Under the pieces are notes generated by a model. The model was given only the letters and a program-made list of their open reading frames with translations. It was not told where the DNA came from and searched no databases. Below, piece after piece: positions 48,101 to 58,903 of a DNA stretch of 64,000 nucleotides. This DNA comes from Azolla pinnata (taxonomy: Eukaryota > Streptophyta > Polypodiopsida > Salviniales > Salviniaceae), in contig JBBBWG010005780.1 in assembly GCA_037176905.1 (NCBI GenBank), forward strand, positions 34,674 through 98,673, given 5' to 3'. The position numbers and the translations under genes were made by a program. Numbering within the stretch: the stretch's first letter is position 1; each line of letters begins with the position of its first letter.

Positions 48101-48554
48101 CCCTAGAGCCTAAGCTGATTCCTCTGTACCATTCTAAGAAAATTAAAGGGAGACTTCCAAGTTGGATCCTTGGGTATTTGCTACTAATCTACGCATCTAT
48201 TCCATGTAAGAGGGGTATTGTCTGGGATGGAAAACCAAAAAGAGTTGTCAATGCAAGTGTTAGCTTAGCTAGTCAGTGTGCAAAAGCAAGCAAGAAAAAC
48301 AAAGACCGCTTAATGTTCTTGGTTGCCAATTGCAGATCCGAGTGCGGAAAGAGATGGAAGACCTGCCTTCAACGACAGCAGCAATGAGAAGCTCTTGCAA
48401 GGTTTCCCTTGGTATTGTGTGGCAGAAAAGCACCATGTTTCAGGCCCAAATAAGCAAGAACATATTCGATAGGTATACAAAACATCTGAAGGATATCATA
48501 GATGTCAGTGTAAAGCAGGTGCTAGATCATCGAAACGACATTCTTGATCAATGA
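42139..48554 (+). CDS. C2, GRAM and VASt domain protein (At1g03370-like), eight exons, complete
   Basis: Exons: 42139-42559, 43519-44772, 44848-45033, 45376-45659, 46043-46314, 46976-47165, 47488-47760, 48336-48554. They total 3099 nt, giving 1032 aa, the expected family size. Order: first C2 (from residue 1, MKLQVHLLEARNLKTIDR) with a Ser-rich insertion between its first strands; first VASt-like domain in exon 2, ending with the hydrophobic segment LRICLTILTTVIILVHISI; second C2 (about 570-690, WLLRVTLVGAENVP and SPDPFVVF); GRAM (about 716-806, GRLFLSPRVLAFYSNIFGHK); second VASt (about 867-1032). These proteins bind membranes through C2 and GRAM, and VASt is a lipid/sterol-binding fold; the likely site is ER-plasma membrane contacts. 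An in-frame ATG at 41941 would add 66 residues from GCCATC and TCT repeats and is less likely. The donor at 45034 (GTCAAA) is weak but required by frame. Confidence 0.95.
48075..48106. repeat. Degenerate telomere-like tract in the last intron of the C2-GRAM gene
   Basis: AACCCTAACCCTAACTCTAA continuing as CCCCAACCCTAG, about five units of the hexamer CCCTAA with variants. Confidence 0.85.
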
Positions 48555-48829
48555 AAGGGTGTCGATTTTTACATGCATCTAAAGATGTGTGTGCGTGTGT
48601 GTGCATATGTACATATATTGTGCTTGCATTGTTACGATTTGATCGACGAATTGTGCACGCGATTGTTGTTTGGGCCAATTGAAATATGTATTGGAACTGA
48701 ATTGTTGGTGATTTCTGAAAGACTCACTTGTGCTCTCCAAAAGTTAGTTCTTCCATAGCTGGAAAAATCCCTCTGGACATTCCCAGATAAACAGCATTGG
48801 TTCAAAACTTTGGACTCGAGCAGTGGAAA

Positions 48830-49335
48830 ATGCGTACCAGCATTTGTCGGAAATTTTCGAATTTGATGAGATGTTGAGCTCGAAATCTTCTTGGCAGATC
48901 CGACTTTGATCTTGCATGGCATCGACCTTAAGCCGCATGATGTGTGGCGTGTTTGATCTGACGATTCAATCTGATGAGATAACGAGCTCAAAATGTTCTT
49001 GGTGGATCGATTTGATCTTGCATGGCTTCGACCTCGAGTTGCATGATGCCTGACATGTTTGACCTGACAATTCAATCGAAACAGATATTGAGCTCAGATC
49101 TTCTTGCCAGATTGACTTTGGTCTTGCACGGCATCGACGTTAAGCTGCACGATGCCTGACATGTCTAATCTAACAAGTCAATCTAATGAGATATTAGGCT
49201 CGAATCTTCTCGGTGGATCTTCGACCTCGAGTTGCACGATGTCTGACAAGTTTTTGATCTGACGATTCAGCTTGATGAGATATCGAGCTCAAATCAAACG
49301 CTTTCGGCGGATCAACTCTAATCTTGCATGGGTGC
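48830..49335. repeat. Tandem repeat of about 106 bp, four to five diverged copies
   Basis: Each copy reads roughly GATCTTGCATGGCATCGACC, then AAGCTGCATGATG, GACATGTTTGATCTGACGAT, TCAATCTGATGAGATA and GAGCTCAAATCTTCTTGG. Copies start at about 48909, 49014, 49120 and 49217, with a partial copy before and after. It begins about 280 bp after the stop codon of the C2-GRAM gene. No ORF is conserved across copies. Confidence 0.85.
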
Positions 49336-49377
49336 GACATATCTAAACAGGCCCAGCAAGGCCTCAAGGGCTAGAAT

Positions 49378-50411
49378 TAGGGTTTATATATGCACAGGGT
49401 TAGGGTTTAGAGTTTCAGGGTTTTATACCGAGGGAAAGTTACCCCCCCAAAAAACTCCAAAACAACTTTTATTAATTACATTTTAACGCTTATTGAAATT
49501 AGAAACTACAAAATGACGCCTAGTTTTATCGCTAATCGGATAATTCCCAATCGCTCCCATCCTTCTTTTTTGCTAATCGCTCCCATCGATCTCTTCTCAT
49601 CTTCTCATCGATTCACAAATCTTCCTGCTAGCGATTTCGACCGATTGCTTCCTGCTTCCCACAACAGTTTTTTTTAGTTTTTTTTTCACTCGATTCCCTC
49701 GCCGGATTCGACCAAGCAAAAGTTGATGATTTCATAACATAATTAATCCGTTCCGAATCTATTGATTGATGGGCGTTTAATCTTTGATAAACCAGGCGTT
49801 TGATATGCAACTGCTAATTTTAGTAAGCGCTTAAAAATGTAGTTACCAGATTGGTTAGGGTTTTTTTGGGGCAATTTTCCCCATGTTTTAGGGTTAGGGT
49901 TTTGAGATTTCCTTTCTCTTTGTCGCAGCAAACAACAGACCAATTCCTGAGCGAGCGAGCGATCGAGCGATCCAGCTATGGCGTGGAGGAATGGCAGATG
50001 ATGATTTGAATCGACAATCCAACGCCTATGCTTCTAGCCCTGCGGATTCAGCACATTCAACCTGAGTCTGATGCCTTCTCCTCCCTCGCCATCGCCCTTC
50101 TGATTGGAGAAAATGGTCTCCAGGTTTGCTTTACTTCTTTGCTTTTTCTGGTCGGATCTGTGCGGTTGTCTGCTCTTTGCACGGATCGCCGTCGAGGGTT
50201 TCCCGATGGCCAAGTCAGTGGCGAGTTTGTTATCGTTGAGCATTTGATTCTTGAGCTAAAATCTTGGACGGCCCAACCACTGGCCTCGATGATGATCTTC
50301 CGAATGAGCAACTTCATGGCTCGCTCGGTGCGGTCAGATTTGCGGTTGGTTGATCCGGGTAATGCTGTTGAGCCACCATGGTTCTGCTGTCTTAAACTAA
50401 TGGCAGAATGA
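49378..50411 (+). promoter_or_regulatory. Telo-box rich stretch and unidentified possible first exon
   Basis: TTAGGGTTT-type telo boxes, common in plant promoters of translation-related genes, occur at about 49378-49433, 49853-49867 and 49887-49903. A GAGCGAGCGAGCGATCGAGC leader follows and then ATGGCGTGG at 49978, which stops after seven codons (MAWRNGR). An ORF at 50028-50411 (127 codons) begins further on and includes EPxSDAFSSLAIALLIGEN-like sequence, but I do not recognise it. This could be the 5' end of a decayed or unidentified gene. The evidence is weak. Confidence 0.3.
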
Positions 50412-52017
50412 GCCATAAGACCACCACCATTGATCATCTTCACCTGGAAATGTCTGGTGTGCATGCTACAATGCACGCAACTTAGTCCTATATATAGGAC
50501 CAGTGATCAAATGAAGAACATAATAAAAGGTCTGATTCTATATACAGAATGAATTAGCCTCCAACGTCAAAAGAACTGAATTTCTGATGTTGATTATATA
50601 TGCAGAATGAGTCAACTTCCAAATTTAAGAAATTTGAGACTTTGTGTGGCTTTTCCCAAATCTTAAATGTACTTCCATGTGGATGGTCTTATCGGTTAAA
50701 AGTGGCGTAAGCTAAACAGCAGCCTTAGTATTGAAGGTGTGTTGAGTTTTACTACTTCTGTGCAATTTTGGGCAGTATATGAAGTCTGGCTTCATCTTTC
50801 CGAGCCCATTAATGGTGTGTGACGAATTCATAGTCTAGTGAAGCATATGCATTTGGACGAATGGACGTCAAACTGTTTTTTTAAAACAGTTTTTTTAACT
50901 ATAACTGAGCTTATGCATCCTTTGCATATACGGAAACCAATAATGTATATGATAATGTCTCCAAATGGATTGTCATAATGTCGCTAACAGTCATCAATAG
51001 GCTAACGAAATTTCTTAGATGAATTCTTGTTTACGAATTATATTATTGTCTTTCGTGTTTACTTCTCATATATATTTGGAATTAACATTGTGTGGAGAGC
51101 TTGGTATCTGATAGTTTGAGCTTGAATCAAGTTCTTTTCTTAGCATTATTCCAGGGAAACCTTTCAAACCATTTTCACAATAGAGTCCATCAATAGGGAG
51201 TTATCTCTGAGCTAGCTGGACACTCGAACAAATTTGTTGCAATACACAGCTTCAGAACTTGAGCTTTGAAGATCAGTTACAAGTAGCGGTACTGAAAGAT
51301 TTAAATCTCTTGTTCCTAGGCTTGAGCGCAGAGGGGGATTGATTATATAATAAGCCTAGGACAGAAGCATCTCAGCATGTGTAGCATAGAATCAGTGAAC
51401 AAAACGTTGGTTAAGGTAATATACGCATCCTTGTAAGCGTAAAATCAAAGCCCAAGTTAGCTAGAGCTGAGTTTCAGGTCTGAATGTGTAAGCTCTATGC
51501 CCATTTGGCTTGTGAATCATATACAGGAATCGGAGTTCCTTGTCATTGTTCTGTCATTATTGTCTGTTTGGTTGTTTATGCTTTTCAGTCTTCGAAGTTG
51601 AGGCGGTAGTTGCTTGGTTGGTTGCCCTTTGGCACCCGCAATCGACTCAGGCTTGACCCCACTTTCCCTTTTTCTCTTCCTTCTTCTTCGTCGTCTTCTT
51701 CTTCATCATCTTTTCTCCGTGCGATCGATTGGAGGCGAGATACGTTGTCAAGCAGAGATCCCTGAATTGATTCAAGATTCGAGGGCAAGGCACAGTGACA
51801 AAGGGGAGAATTTGAGCGTGCAATGAAGCGGCACCAGCTTGACTCGATAGCAGATGGTGGACGATGGTGGGGTCAAATCGCAGCGAAAAACATACAAGGC
51901 AGAAGTGCAAAAGGGATGCAACTCCAACCCTAAATTCCTACATCGATCTGGCATCTCTTGAGATATCAGCCTAACTATGAAGATGTTAATGTAATCTTTC
52001 TCTCTTTCTTCTGTGAC
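50412..52017. other. Intergenic, no gene seen
   Basis: No ORF resembles a known protein. A TTCTTCGTC tract lies at 51680-51715. Confidence 0.5.
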
Positions 52018-52048
52018 TAACCCTAAACCCTAAACCCTAAACCCTAAA
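52018..52048. repeat. Interstitial telomere-type repeat (CCCTAAA)n
   Basis: Four perfect CCCTAAA heptamers, the standard plant telomere unit, in otherwise unremarkable intergenic DNA. Confidence 0.95.
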
Positions 52049-52109
52049 TTGACATACTAACCTAGCTAAGGTGATGTTAATACACCTTTCCTTCTTTCAA
52101 GTTTGTTAT

Positions 52110-52505
52110 TTTTCATGTTGCGTAAAAGCGGAAAAGAAAAAGGGAATTACAAGAAAGGAGAATTAATGCATATTCTTGAATGAACGAGTGCATCGTCGTA
52201 GGTGGATAAATGAACGAATGTTATCGTAGGCGCATAACCAAAATGTTCGTTATCCAACAGCCAAAAGCAAAAAGAAATAGTAGGAAAGGAGAATTGATCC
52301 ATATTCTTGAATGAACGAGTGAATTATGCTTGGTTCGATAAGTAAATGAATGCTATCAGAAGCACATAGCCAAACTATTTGTTATCAAAAAGCGGAAAAG
52401 AGAAATATAAAAGAAAGGAGAGTTGATGCACATTCTTGAATGAATCGAGTGAATCATCCTAGTCGAATAAATAGACGAGCGTTATCAGAAGCAGATAATG
52501 GGAAA
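52110..52505. repeat. Tandem repeat of about 130-140 bp, nearly three copies
   Basis: GGAGAATTAATGCATATTCT and GAATGAACGAGTG recur at about 52158, 52288 and 52418 (as GGAGAGTTGATGCACATTCT). Each is followed by a GGATAAATGAACGAATGTTA-like block and CAAAATGTTCGTTATC-like ends. A partial copy at about 52540-52580 may belong. Confidence 0.8.
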
Positions 52506-53084
52506 TGCTGTTCTCAAGATTTGAACTTTGACACTAGTGTGATTCATCTTAATTGGGCAAATAAATGAATGTTGCTATTAAGATTTGAGCCTAAGAAGTT
52601 ACCGAACACTTGTGTAATGCTAGATTAACCAAAAGTGGGCTTAGGAATTTGGGTCTTTTTCGATCCTCGGAGACAGCTTTGAAAGATCCAAAGGAGCTCG
52701 CGATTGTATCTATCTATACACATTCTTGATTTTTAATATGCAGTTGCGGTTTTATAACTAATGTCAGGATGTTTTCTATTAAAAAAACAGGATTGAAAGA
52801 CAATAGTCTTATGTGATGATATTCTTGTGTAATGCAGACTTTTCACAATGATTTTCTAATGATAATCTGAAGAGTGATTAGTGATAATAAATGAGAAATC
52901 TGAGCCTGAGCCACACACTTAAAAACAGAGATTTTTGAAACAATTTTGAAGAAAGTGGAAAAAAAAAAGGAAAAGACAAAGAAAAGAGAAATAAAAACAA
53001 TTATTCCGCTCATCGCAGCCGTCCACGTGGCTCGGCCTCGGACGGCCCGGATCGTTCTCCGGCATGCCCATGACGGAGCGTGGT

Positions 53085-54985
53085 TGCATCCTCTCTCTAG
53101 ACATCCTCTCTCTAGCCATCCTCTCTCCTCTTTCTAAATCTCTTTGATTCAGCTTATCATCTCTCTACAAACTCCCCCACCATCATCAGCACATCATCTC
53201 TCTAGAGATCCTCAGCACCACGATCATAAAAAGGCACCATCCGATCATCGACACATCATCTCTCTAGAGAGCACCATCATCATGATGGGGGGCGGTCGCA
53301 TCCTCTCTCTAGCCATCCTCTCTCCTCTTTCGAAATCTTTTGACCCAGCTCATCATCTCTCTACAGACGCTCACCACCATCACCATCACATCATCTCTCT
53401 AGAGACCACGATCATAAAAAAGCACAGTTGGATCATCAATGCATCATCCCTCTACAGAGCACCATCATCATCACATCATCTCTCTAGAGACCACGATCAT
53501 ATAAAAGCACCGTTGGATCATCAATGCATCATCTCTCTACAGAGCCCCATCATCATCACATCATCTCTCTAGAGATCCTCAGGACCACGATCGTAAAAAA
53601 GCACCATCGGAATGCATCATCTCTCTACAGAGCCCCACCATGATCACATCATCTCTCTACACAGTTTTACCGCCACCACCATCACCATCACCACCATCAT
53701 CATCATCACATCATCTCTTATGCTCACTGAAAGACATAGGTTGAGGTAGTGGAATCATCGCCATACTTTGGTGTTATTTTTCACTTCACAAAGTAGGGAA
53801 ATTTTCTTGACACAAGTAGCCAAAGATAGATAGATCAACAATGGGATATCAATCTCTTTTTCAATTAGACAACCTCTTAAGCTTTATTGTCAAGCACAAG
53901 ATTGATTACAACTATTGATACGAGTGCTATATTAGGCTTGTCGAGTGCGGAAGCGAAGAACCAAAGAGCTAAAAGACGACCACGGATGCTTGGTTTTATT
54001 GGCCTAAGTAGATGTTAATATATCTTTCTTTTTTTCTCTCTTTAGTGAGATCATCTTTGTAAAAATCTACATCATCTCTCTACAGCTCCTCACCTCCATC
54101 ATCATCACATCATCTCTCTACAGGTTCTCACCACCATTATTGCTAAGAGCGCCATCATCTCTCCACAGACCCCCACCACCACCATCACATCAACTCTCTA
54201 CAGTTGCACACCATCGTCTCTCTACAGCCCACCCCACCATCAGCATCATCATGATCACATCATCTCTCTAGGGAGTCTTTCAGCACCACCATCACCATCA
54301 TCACATCGTCTCTCTGCAGATCACCATCGCCACTATCACATCATCTCTCTACGGAGTCTTTCACCACCACCAACACCATGATCACCATCGCCACCGCATC
54401 ACCATCATCTCTCTAGAGATGCTCAGCAGCGTCACATCATCTCTCTAGAGATCCCCACCACGATAATCATTATGACATCATCTCTCCACTGTGTCTTTCA
54501 CCACCACCACCACCAACACCATGATCACCATCACCAGCATCACCATCATCTCTCTAGAGTTGCCGATCATCGCATCATCTCTCTAGAGTTGCCGATCATC
54601 GCATCATCTCTCTAGAGTTGCCGATCATCACATCCTCTCTCTAGAGATGCTCAGCAGCATCACATCATCTCTCTACAGATCCCCATAACCGGCACCACCA
54701 TCACATCATCTCTCTACGGAGTCGTTCACCACATTCACCACCATGATCACCATCACCATGATGATCAGCATCACCACCATCACCATCATGATCACCATCA
54801 CCAGTATCACCACGATGATCATCATCGCCGCATCACCATCATCTCTCTAGAGATGGCGAGCATCACATCCTCTCTCTGGAGATGCTCAGCAGCATCACAT
54901 CCTCTCTCTGGAGATGCTCAGCAGCATCACATCCTCTCTCTAGAGATGCTCCGCAGCATCACATCATCTCTCTACACATCGTCCT
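53085..54985. repeat. CATCATCTCTCTAGAGA satellite-like array, 1.9 kb
   Basis: The core CTCTCTA occurs about 30 times, mostly as CATCATCTCTCTAGAGA or CATCATCTCTCTACAGA, between 53090 and 54975. CTCTAGAG forms a small palindrome in roughly a dozen copies. Cores are separated by 20-60 bp of CACCACCATCATCACAT-type linkers. Left of 53720 a longer unit also carries CCACGATCATAAAAAGCACC. A non-repeat stretch of about 310 bp (53720-54060) splits the block. It ends about 450 bp before the FLZ start codon. Confidence 0.9.
53722..54058. other. Non-repeat segment interrupting the CTCTCTAGAGA array
   Basis: An AT-rich sequence unlike the flanking array ends in GATGTTAATATATCTTTCTT and a T/C run. It may be an insertion into the array. 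No terminal repeats or ORF are evident. Confidence 0.4.
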
Positions 54986-55262
54986 CGCCGTCGTCGTCTT
55001 CTTCTTCTTCTTCTTCTTCTTCTTCTTCTTCGTCTTCTTCTTCTTCTTCTTCTTCTTCTTCTTCTCCATTTCTGCTACATCTCTGCAGAGGAGGAGGAGG
55101 AGGAGGAGGAGGAGAAGCAGCAGCAGCAGAAGGGCTCTGGAGGAGAAGCAGCAGCTGAAGGAACGATCCGAAGCCCTCGCACCATGTCGATCTGATCCGA
55201 TTCTCTGATCCGATTCTCTGATCTGATTCTCTGATCCGATTCTCTGATCTGATCTGAGCTCC
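54985..55262. repeat. CTT tract and CTGATCCGATTCT repeats in FLZ 5' flank
   Basis: (CTT)n with CGT interruptions runs from 54990 to 55068, a GGAGGA run at 55088-55112, and five units of about 13 bp based on TGATCCGATTCTC from 55192 to 55255. They probably lie in the promoter or 5'UTR of the FLZ gene. A likely 5'UTR acceptor (TTTCCTCTGCAG) ends at 55400. Confidence 0.85.
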
Positions 55263-55434
55263 ATCTTTGCGTCAATCGGCGAAGTAGGTGCTGGGGAAGC
55301 GCGGGAGCAGATCAAATCCCGATCCGCCCTGGGATCATCATCGCCGTCGTCGCCGTCGTCGCCTTCGCCATAGCTTGCTCGCCCCTTCTTTCCTCTGCAG
55401 AGCTTGTGCAGCTAGCTGTGTCTACGCCATAGCC

Positions 55435-55836
55435 ATGGCTGGGAAGCGCTTCAGAAGGACCACAAGCATGTCGCAGTTGGGCTCGAGCACCGCACAGATG
55501 ATCCTCGACAGAAGCATCGTCCCCGCTCCTCCTCCTCCTCCTCCTCCTCCTCCTCCGCCTGCTGCTCCGCCTGCTCTTCCCTGTGCTTCTGCTACCGCGA
55601 ACGGCTATGGCGATCCCCATTGCAAGATAGCAAGGCCAGCGATGGCGGAGCAGAAGCCTGCGGACGCGCTCCTTCTTCTTCGCCACGAAGACATCGCCAT
55701 AGCCGAACCTCAAGACGTGGCAGTGTTTCCACGCAGCAACCCCAACCCCAACCCCAACCCTAACCCTAACCCTAGCCCTAGCCCTAACCCTAACCCTAAC
55801 CCTAATCCGCTGAGCTTCAATCAACAGGATCGTCGT

Positions 55837-55867
<31 letters not shown>

Positions 55868-56344
55868 AGCAGCTCAACGTGTCTCATCTCGTGGCCTATC
55901 AGATGGGCCTGTGGGCTCACGCAGCGTCTGCGAGCTCAAGCTTCCATGGCTCGGCCAACAGCTGGCAAGACGCTCCTCATCCTCACCATCACCACCACCA
56001 CCACCAGCAGCATCTGCAGTACCACCATCGCCACCACGGCCTTCCATCGCCGTCTCCTGTGGATTTCCTGCAGGTCTGCTTCTTCTGCAAGCGGCGCCTC
56101 GGGCATGAAAGAGACATCTTCATGTACAGGTAAGCGTCTGCTTCCTGTACCTTCCATCGAATCTTCCTCGCTTCCCTTCCCTTCTCCATCCTTCTAACCT
56201 CTTTCCTGAATCTTCCTTAACTCTTTCTGCAGAGGAGATCGAGCTTTCTGCAGCGAAGAATGCCGCCATAGACAGATTCTGGGCGATGAGATGAAGCCCA
56301 GCACAGAGAAAAGCCCATCTGACTCCATTGTTGCTGCAGCTTGA
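55435..56344 (+). CDS. FLZ-type (FCS-like) zinc finger protein, two exons
   Basis: Exons 55435-56129 and 56233-56344; 807 nt, giving 268 aa. The start MAGKRFRRTTSMSQLG follows family style. The FLZ domain spans the intron: FLQVCFFCKRRLGHERDIFM in exon 1, then GDRAFCSEECRHRQI in exon 2. The zinc ligands are C215, C218, C238 and C242 (C-x2-C then C-S-x2-C). FLZ proteins are plant-specific adaptors that bind SnRK1 kinase subunits in energy and stress signalling. The N-terminal half is very low in complexity: a run of 12 or so Pro, (NP)n encoded by CCCTAA-type hexamers, and His and Gln runs including HHHHHHQQQQQQ. These make it longer than many FLZ proteins. An in-frame ATG at 55288 would add 49 residues, but a splice acceptor at 55400 makes it unlikely. 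The 3' flank carries (TGA)n at 56456-56518. Confidence 0.95.
55735..55808. repeat. Telomere-like CCCTAA hexamers inside FLZ coding sequence
   Basis: Twelve hexamers AACCCC or AACCCT with two AGCCCT variants run in frame and encode Asn-Pro repeats with two Ser-Pro. The hexamer is CCCTAA, not the plant heptamer CCCTAAA, as reading-frame retention would require. Confidence 0.95.
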
Positions 56345-56777
56345 TCGGCGGGTGCTACCATATCTACCCTACATAAAACCTACCACATCTGGGAACAATC
56401 ACCATCATGATTCCTTCCAATCCAATCTATGCAGCCTTTCTCTGTCTCTTCTCTCTGATGATGATGATGGTGTTGATGATGATGATGATGATGATGATGA
56501 TGCTGATGATGATGATGAGGCTATGGGGATTTGCGTTGAGCAACGCAGTAAAATGCTTTTTCTTCTGTGAGATGTGGGCATTCTTGATGTCTGCATGAGA
56601 GAAGCAAATGTTTGCTGTATATCTGTATTTGCTTGTGTTGTGGAAGCATGTTTCTTGAGCTTTTCAGCCCCAGTTTTGCGATGCTCAATCCAAACAGTTT
56701 GGTATGGATCTGTCCAAATAATGTCATGCATGATTCGATGGCCGGAGTTTTTTGGAATCGGATCCAGATCAGATTAG

Positions 56778-57135
56778 ATTCTGTTGGAATTGTATTGGAT
56801 CAGACTGTTGTTGTTGTTGGGTCAGATCAGATCAGATTCTGTTGGAATTGTATTGGATCAGACTGTTGTTGTTGTTGGGTCAGATCAGATCAGATTCTGT
56901 TGGAATCATATTGGATCGCATCGGACCAGGTTGCATTGTTTTGGACCAAACCAGGGTTTTCTTGGATCGGATCGGATCAGATCAGATCAGATTGTGTTGG
57001 ATCGGACCGGATTAGGACAGAACTGTGTAACAGATCAAAATCTATTTGGCTCCGATGAGATTAGATCAGATTGTGTAACAGATCAAAATCTATTTGGCTC
57101 TGATGAGATTAGATCAGATTGTGTACCAGATCAAT
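56778..57135. repeat. GATCAGATC-based tandem repeats, 58-bp and 48-bp units
   Basis: A 58-bp unit (TTCTGTTGGAATTGTATTGG, then GACTGTTGTTGTTGTTGGGT, CAGATCAGATCAGA) starts at 56778 and 56836, with a partial third at 56894. A 48-bp unit with GTGTAACAGATCAAAATCTA follows, with two copies and a partial one, from about 57012 to 57130. Scattered GATCAGA/GGATCGGA words continue to about 57320. Confidence 0.9.
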
Positions 57136-58485
57136 TTGGTTTGGATTGGATCGGATTAAGGTCAGATGGAGATTTGTTTGGATTGGAGTAAGATTACCAG
57201 ATCAGAATTGGGTCGCGGACTGTGTATCAGATCAAAGCGGGTTTTGGATCTGATCAGAGCTCATTGTGTGTGCATCATCGGATCAGCTCAAATGAGATTT
57301 GGATCGAATCGGAGCAGATTGTGAAACCAACCAGATGGGAACTCGGGGCCGCAATCAGATCCGACTGTTTTCAGATTCGATTTCGGAGGCAATGCGGTCG
57401 GGTTCTCCGAATCAGATCTCGCTGTTTCGAAATGCGATTCGAAACGAATGATCGAAAAATGTTTCATGGAACAATAGTTGGGGAAACGCCCGAAAGCTTT
57501 GCAATGGGCATATAGCCCCCCTATAAACACCCGAAATTCTTTTGCTGATAATGCTAGACAGCTTCGAGTGCAGAATTGCCGCGGCGGAAATGTTCTGGTT
57601 GTGATCGCGATTAGTACCTTAACCCTATCGTTAAACGGAATCGGACGGATTCTCGATGTTCGCTCTTGCAACGAGTCGGAGAGTATCGGAGAGAGAGAGA
57701 GAGACAGAGAACACTGCGAAGGGTGGTATTGAGCATATATTCTGATGGCAACTGCTTCTGTCGAAGAAATGGCTGGTTTCCACACTCTTCCAGCCTCTCG
57801 AGAAATGTCTCATATGCCTAAATGGTTCTTCTTGCCCCTTAATGAGAGCTGAGCTTGAGCTGAGCTTGAACTGAGCTTGAGCTGAGCTTGAACTGAGCTT
57901 GATCTGAGCTTGAGCTGAGTCTGGCATAAGAAGGGGCCAGTGTACCTTCTCTGTCAATACTCTGGCAAAAATATCGAGCATTCTTCGTGGTAAGAAAGGT
58001 ATCGTAAAGCCCTTAAAAAAACAAACAAGAAAAAAAACAAAGAAAACAAAAGAAGTCGCTCTGGCGATCGGCACTGTAGATTGGGGCGCCGCGCAAAAAA
58101 GCCCCTTGGGGACATCTCTTGCTTGATGGATGGATTTGGATGAATGCATCGGTTCCAAATCGTTATGACATGTTGCCGGAGTTTGGTTTGGGAGCCTGTA
58201 ATTGTACAGAGACACAGAACAGAGCGAATCGGCCACGAAACGGGATTCCAGAAAGGGCATCGATCGATTCCACGACGGATGCAGAAACCCCCTCCCTCAG
58301 GAGGGAGGGGCCCCCCTCCCAAAGAGTAGGCTCTCGATCGAATCGCTAATTGGGAGATTGGACTATTGTGGGTTGTTGTTTCGGAAAAGGCTAGTTTCTT
58401 AGTTAGTAGCATTGCCAGTTGTGTTTTGTGTCTGTGTTGTATCGTGGAGCATTGTTTCCGAGCCACTGTTTTCTTCGTTTTTTTC
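57136..58485. other. Intergenic, no gene seen
   Basis: Contains a (TGAGCT)(TGAACT) array at 57845-57920, (GA)n at 57689-57703 and a palindrome CCCCTCCCTC-AG-GAGGGAGGGG near 58287-58308. None of the ORFs is recognisable. Confidence 0.5.
57845..57920. repeat. GAGCTTGAGCT 12-bp array
   Basis: About six units of TGAGCTTGAGC/TGAGCTTGAAC, period 12 bp, unconnected to a gene. Confidence 0.9.
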
Positions 58486-58600
58486 GTGAATGAATGAATG
58501 GATGAACGAACGAACGAACGAACGAGCGAACGATCGATCGATCGAATTAATGAATGAATGAATGAATGAATGCATGGATGAATGAATGAATGAATTAGCT
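58486..58600. repeat. (GAAT)n/(GAAC)n microsatellite
   Basis: GAATGAATGAATG blocks flank a GAACGAACGAACGAACG core and a short (GATC)n. It is a compound microsatellite. Confidence 0.95.
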
Positions 58601-58843
58601 GCCCTCTTTGCCTGTGGCTTTTTTTTTCCCCGCCCCCGGCCTGCGATTCGTACGAGTGCGCACGCAGACAAGTTGGTTGGGCTTTGTCGCGTAGCAGCGA
58701 ATAATTGATCGCAAATGGAGGGCCTTTTTGATTGGGCTGGACTTGATGGGCACGCGCGCGATTCGTCGTCTACCCAAGCAGCTACTGTACAATGTGTTTG
58801 GCATTTTCCAATAATTCATGCATTTGCATTGCATTGCATTGCC

Positions 58844-58858
58844 CACCATCATCACCAT

Positions 58859-58903
<45 letters not shown>

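Noticed and set aside
53144-53572. 142-codon ORF rich in His/Ser/Leu
   Set aside because: Translation of CATCATCTCTCTAGAGA units.
53085-54985. CRISPR-like array of repeats and spacers
   Set aside because: Repeat cores are short, linkers are low-complexity CAC/CAT and vary in length, and this is a plant nuclear sequence.
56405-56731. 108-codon minus-strand ORF in the FLZ 3' flank
   Set aside because: Driven by the (TGA)n microsatellite; no domain.
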